64,000 nt of DNA from Tenodera sinensis (Eukaryota; Arthropoda; Insecta; Mantodea; Mantidae): the NCBI GenBank assembly GCA_030765045.1, contig CM060962.1, forward strand, positions 212,102,531-212,166,530, read 5' to 3'. Every line of letters begins with the position of its first letter. Position 1 is the first letter of the stretch. The translations under genes were made by a program, and so were the position numbers. Shown one piece after another: positions 56,854 to 64,000 of the stretch. The notes below the pieces were generated by a model. It saw only the letters and a list, made by a program, of their open reading frames with translations. It had not been told where the DNA came from and made no database searches.

Positions 56854-57637
56854 TTCTGCTCTGTCTTTAAGGATAGCTGTAGATTCATACTCCAAAAAAA
56901 CGTTTCTAAGTTGTTTAACTAGTTATTCCAACTGTGGTTTTATACACCAGCAGATGAAGTCCGCACTTGCCTGACGTTACTGCGCTGAACATATAAATTC
57001 ATTTTCCTGGTTTCTTTTTCCCTCACTCACTCTTTTATTCCCTTCCCTTTCAATCGTATACTTCCCCATATATTTTTCCTCTCTTTTTCTCTATCTCTGA
57101 CTGCGTTTTGCCCTCCCCAGTGCAACGAGTTAATCATATTATCTAATGAAAACCGCTAATAACTCACTTTTCTATGGTATTTATACAATTAGAGCACAAA
57201 TCAAGACTTAATGATACATAAACTTGTGTAGTTTACTTAAGTTGTTTTTGTGATTAGAAGTGCACTGTCTCCTGTAGTGGTTAGAATTATATAATGCATC
57301 TAAGTAACATTTGCATAAGTACGCGTAGAGGGCGAAATTTTGTTTTAACTTCTTAAATATTCATTTTATTTTAACATTTTATATTGTAGAAAAAAACCTT
57401 AGATTTTTCTATAGTATCTTTCGCAAAATTAATTAATAAACTCTACATTTCCTTTGTTGATTTTGTATCAGCAACCTCATTTAAGAATGGTAATTAAGCA
57501 GTTCCTTCCACCACTGTTGGATTGATCATAAGCATACCCACAAAAGATCTAAAAATGCTAGTTTAGGCTTTAGAGGAGCTTAATATCCCAGAAAATTCTT
57601 TGTTTCATTATGTAGGTAGATTTAATAACGCAACTGC
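56854..57637. other. unassigned AT-rich DNA
   Basis: No gene or element recognised. Confidence 0.35.
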
Positions 57638-59978
<2,341 letters not shown>

Positions 59979-60788
59979 TCTGATGTGTTGCACTCACATG
60001 ACTTTCTCTACTCTTGAACTAACCATTCTTACAAACTCTTATTCCTATATCTTCTTTCTTGTTAGTTGAGATAAACATTTGTACAGATTATCTTATTGCT
60101 TATTTCCTTGTAGGTGCAAGGGGAATGTTAGAATACATTAGGCTTTGTGCGATAGTCAAATGTTTGAGATTCTGTTGTCTTTTCCGAAACTCACACACAT
60201 AACAAGGAATATCTCCGAAATGGTTCACCCTACAAGAAAATTTATTGGGACATAAATTGTGTATTTTAGCAAGATCTACATTTTTTGTATAGTATGATTT
60301 GGTCTATCTCTAACGGTTTACCAGTTATGCAAAATTCATCCAGAGTAAATACGACTACAGGGGCAATAGCCAGAAAATTCAAGAAATACATTTCATTTGT
60401 CATAAAAATATCTCAAACATATGATATTTTAATCAAAATCGTTAGAGCCATTTTCAAGAAAATCAAAATTTTCGAAAAATCTTCCATGTAAAGGGTAGTT
60501 TAAGGTGAGGATATTTTCTTCAAAATCTTCGTGCCGCATCCTTGAAAGATATTAAACTTAAATACCAACTTTGGTTTTTAACCGACTTTTCGTTTTTGAG
60601 TTATGCTGTCCACAGACTGACACACAGACTGACACACAGGCTGACACACAGACACACACGGACATTTTTCTAAAAATGTTTTTTTTTATTCAGGGGGCCT
60701 CAAAACATGTATTTACGGTGAAATCTCGACATCGAATTTTTGGGTGGAATACAATACTTCCCCTACTTACCAGTAGAGAAAGTAAAAA
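59979..60788 (+). mobile_element. family A copy, well preserved
   Basis: Starts TCTGATGTGTTGCACTCAC with ACTTTCTCTACT inside. Ends ACTTCCCCTACT, loop TACC, AGTAGAGAAAGT and AAAAAT. (CA)-type repeat at about 60618-60660. By eye it is the closest relative of 15151-16026. The main difference is a 60-bp deletion after GTTGTCTTTT. Confidence 0.92.
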
Positions 60789-61470
60789 TAGAGAAAATGG
60801 AAAATTGTAATGAGGGGTTAAATTAAGTAGTGGCCATAACAAACTTGCCCACTATACATATAACAAAATTTTAAATATAAGGGAAAGTAAAGAAATAAGC
60901 AACTCCAAGAGCTACGAATAAATTGTATACTATAGGATATATTGTTTAACTAATTATATTTGTTTTATTCTGTTACTGTGTTAGGCTTAGGGTGTATTGG
61001 AATTGTTAGAAAAAATATATTACTTACTATAACAGTTATGTATAGTCCCCGTGATATTCCGAGCAACGAACGACAAATCTTCCGAAATTCAAAAAATTGA
61101 GTTTGGCAGTTATATTTGAACTTGTACTAGAAATATTAGTGTAGGATAGACAAGACACCTTGCTGGGTCCTATTTTACTTCATATCTGTATTCATAAATA
61201 GAGTAACATTAACGGGCAGATACCTATATTCATATGAAGCACTGCTGTTCATTTTGCAGGTAAAACTCGGCATAATGTCTGGTACATGAGGTTCACTAGA
61301 TTTAGATTAAATTGCATTCTGTGTGTTCACAGGGACCATAAAGTTCGGTGAACATAGAGCATATCAAGGAAAGTACAATTTCGTTACATGGTTTGGATTC
61401 AAACCCCCGGGGCCAACCAACGGTTTTCCTCCGTCACTAGGGGATGTTGGGTTGGATAATTTGATCCACG
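60789..61470. other. unassigned DNA
   Basis: A box B-like GGATTCAAACCCCC near 61391 next to GGGGCCAACCAACGG may be a SINE scrap. Otherwise nothing recognised. Confidence 0.3.
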
Positions 61471-61477
61471 AATTTTT

Positions 61478-61797
61478 CTACTGGCGTAGTGGCAGGCGCG
61501 GCACCCGGGTTCGATCCCCGGTACCGACATGGGATTTTTCCCCACTGGGAGGTCTGGTCTGGGGTGCACTCAGCCTTGTTAGATCCCTGAGGGACCAATT
61601 GAGGAGCTATTTGAATAAAGAAGTAGCGGCGCTGGGTCGTGAAGACCGCATAACCGACGGGGAGGGATCGCAGCTCTGACCACGTACCACCCTCCACTAC
61701 TGCACCCCACTCGACGCCTGCAGCGAGCAGAAGTGAGGGACGCAGCGGCTGGGCGGTAGGCCTTGGCCCAGATAGGGTTGTTGCGCCGTGGAGTTAG
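61478..61797 (+). mobile_element. tRNA-derived SINE, fourth type
   Basis: Box A-like TGGCGTAGTGGCAGGCG (61482-61498) and box B GGGTTCGATCC (61507-61517). A GC-rich body follows (GGACCAATTGAGGAGCTA, CGGCGCTGGGTCGTGAAGAC). The 3' part GCAGCGGCTGGGCGGTAGG is also found at 33.1 kb. No TSD identified. Frames across it are accidental. Confidence 0.75.
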
Positions 61798-62373
61798 CGT
61801 TAATTTTTCTACCATTCTCTTTCCTCACTACATTTCATTTCCTTCTTCACCGCATACCAGACATTGGACTGATCGCTGGATATGCTATGATCAAAGTTTG
61901 CTTGCTCCCTTACAGACTACTGACCCACGGCATTGATTGTAAGTCTACTTGGCAAAGCGACGAGACGTCGAGCACTACGATCACTTATCTTCTTTATTAG
62001 AAGAGCGAAATAATGGTAACCTGGCGTATAGTCAGTGACAAAGCACAAATAGATGAGCTCTAGCGCCTGCCGATACATAACACGTTGTTGCCCTGAAGAT
62101 ATGATTGCATCTGAACAGAGTCTACAAAAATTGCCTCGATCTCTTTGTACGATAAGCTCGGATAAAAACAGGACAGTTTCACATTCTTTCCGAAACGCTT
62201 CATGGCTTTGCCAAATAGTCCTTGAAGTGTCGGCCCTAAAAGGGTAGTGTAATCCAAATAAGTATGCATAAATATTTCATATGCACAAGAGCATATTCAA
62301 ATAAATATATTAATGTGAAAAAAGCACAAACGATATGTGCGGTTAATGATATAAGCTGTGCAAAAATTAGATC
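61798..62373. other. unassigned DNA
   Basis: No gene recognised; AT-rich at the right. Confidence 0.35.
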
Positions 62374-62830
62374 ATGCTTCGATCCCGTGGCCGACCTTAT
62401 AGACTCATGGGTTTTCTCGGAGGCTTAATCGAGTCACCAGGCAAATCCTGGGGGGGATTTCCATATTCTCCGAATTTCCTGTCCGTCCATTTCGTTACAT
62501 TAATTTCAGCGTTGGAAGGTAGGCGAAAGTCAAGCCAGCAGCACGGTAGGGGGAACAAATGCCTTCTGGAAATCTCATCTCCCGGAATCGAAGGTGAGCC
62601 ACTGGATTTCTGTTACCCCATGGCAAAAGCCTAAGGGAAAAGGGGAACTACGCCAACCTCCGCTGAGGTTGGGAAAATGTAGAGATCCAGCCACCTGCTC
62701 TGTCGTACCAGTGTTCTAGCCGCCCATAGTGTCCATTCGCCCCATCTATTCTTCCGGGGCTCATAGGCACAAGAGATCGCCTTTCGTTCAAGGTGATTAG
62801 TCCCAATCAGCTAGTTGTCATTTGTAGAAT
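62374..62830 (+). mobile_element. long SINE family, head-truncated copy
   Basis: It starts within the body (CGATCCCGTGGCC, GGTTTTCTCGGAGG) and follows the 56.3-kb copy to CATAGGCACAAGAGATCGCC and CTAGTTGTCATTTG. The tRNA-like head is missing apart from the last part of box B. It contains an extra segment near 62600-62680. Confidence 0.75.
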
Positions 62831-62854
62831 CACGCCGCTGTGAATGCTTCTATC

Positions 62855-64000
62855 ATCCATCCATCCATCCATCCATCCATCCATCCATCCATCCATCCAT
62901 CCATCCATCCATCCATCCATCCATCCATCCATCCATCCATCCATCCATCCATCCATCCATCCATCCATCCATCCATCCATCCATCCATCCATCCATCCAT
63001 CCATCCATCCATCCATCCATCCATCCATCCATCCATCCATCCATCCATCCATCCATCCATCCATCCATCCATCCATCCATCCATCCATCCATCCATCCAT
63101 CCATCCATCCATCCATCCATCCATCCATCCATCCATCCATCCATCCATCCATCCATCCATCCATCCATCCATCCATCCATCCATCCATCCATCCATCCAT
63201 CCATCCATCCATCCATCCATCCATCCATCCATCCATCCATCCATCCATCCATCCATCCATCCATCCATCCATCCATCCATCCATCCATCCATCCATCCAT
63301 CCATCCATCCATCCATCCATCCATCCATCCATCCATCCATCCATCCATCCATCCATCCATCCATCCATCCATCCATCCATCCATCCATCCATCCATCCAT
63401 CCATCCATCCATCCATCCATCCATCCATCCATCCATCCATCCATCCATCCATCCATCCATCCATCCATCCATCCATCCATCCATCCATCCATCCATCCAT
63501 CCATCCATCCATCCATCCATCCATCCATCCATCCATCCATCCATCCATCCATCCATCCATCCATCCATCCATCCATCCATCCATCCATCCATCCATCCAT
63601 CCATCCATCCATCCATCCATCCATCCATCCATCCATCCATCCATCCATCCATCCATCCATCCATCCATCCATCCATCCATCCATCCATCCATCCATCCAT
63701 CCATCCATCCATCCATCCATCCATCCATCCATCCATCCATCCATCCATCCATCCATCCATCCATCCATCCATCCATCCATCCATCCATCCATCCATCCAT
63801 CCATCCATCCATCCATCCATCCATCCATCCATCCATCCATCCATCCATCCATCCATCCATCCATCCATCCATCCATCCATCCATCCATCCATCCATCCAT
63901 CCATCCATCCATCCATCCATCCATCCATCCATCCATCCATCCATCCATCCATCCATCCATCCATCCATCCATCCATCCATCCATCCATCCATCCATCCAT
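62855..64000 (+). repeat. (ATCC)n tetranucleotide array, over 1.1 kb, reaching the window edge
   Basis: At least 286 uninterrupted ATCC units, with no variant seen. On the minus strand it reads as repeated Met-Asp-Gly-Trp in all three frames, so the 379-397-codon frames are artefacts. The true length is unknown because the window ends inside it. Confidence 0.99.

Noticed and set aside
62807..64000. Three overlapping Met-Asp-Gly-Trp repeat proteins of 379-397 residues
   Set aside because: A 4-bp repeat without stops is open in all frames. Equal openness in three frames argues against coding.

Overview
This window looks like intergenic or intronic DNA from a large, AT-rich animal genome. It is most likely an insect, and possibly a polyneopteran (cockroach, termite, stick insect or orthopteran group), though that placement is only an impression from the repeat types. 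I found no intact host protein-coding gene, no rRNA gene and no functional tRNA gene. Nearly everything I can identify is a transposable element, a retroposed tRNA-derived SINE, a microsatellite or a duplication. Almost every long open frame is either low-complexity (poly-Leu, poly-Tyr, poly-Asn or Met-Asp-Gly-Trp read from microsatellites) or a piece of a dead transposase or reverse transcriptase.

The dominant component is one repeat family, called family A here, with about 17 copies or fragments in 64 kb. A full copy is about 810-910 bp. One end is a short hairpin (ATGTG/CACAT) followed by ACTTTCTCTACT. The other end carries AGTAGAGAAAGT, which also folds into a hairpin with ACTTCCCCTACT. 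A (CA)n/(GT)n microsatellite sits about 120-170 bp inside that second end. Copies lie in A-rich sites and form arrays in mixed orientations (23.1-26.7 kb and 27.3-29.9 kb). This layout best fits a non-autonomous Helentron/HINE-type rolling-circle element. Family A copies act as a landing pad: a hAT, a piggyBac, a Tc1/mariner, a small MITE and a 53-bp retroposon each sit inside one. One family A copy has itself inserted into a piggyBac-like element, where a tandem duplicate preserves the empty site.

Layout: 0-5 kb holds a family A copy split by a hAT, a LINE fragment with RNase H, and a tRNA-SINE with target-site duplication (TSD). 6-10.5 kb holds Jockey-like RT and RNase H remnants on both strands. 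11.7-16.4 kb is a piggyBac cluster with TTAA sites. 16.8-17.5 kb is a 640-bp (ATT)n. 20-22 kb holds a LINE RT that has lost its catalytic box and an LTR with a gag start. 23-32.7 kb is mainly family A arrays with nested DNA transposons. 33-37 kb holds a mariner-like remnant, a nearly full-length decayed CGGBP1-like hAT and a hAT 5' end. 37.7 kb is a SINE with a 12-bp TSD. 39.7-51.5 kb is a direct tandem segmental duplication whose two units differ by a 10-versus-1-copy 83-bp minisatellite, a 56-bp retroposon, SINE sequence and a LINE block. Both units carry Penelope-like fragments with a GIY-YIG domain and a hammerhead-like motif. 54-58.5 kb holds trinucleotide blocks and long SINEs. The window ends in more than 1.1 kb of apparently perfect (ATCC)n.

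No working pathway is encoded here. The biological interest lies in the family A elements, the nested chronology, a piggyBac derivative that keeps only its N- and C-terminal ends, and the divergence of the tandem duplicates.
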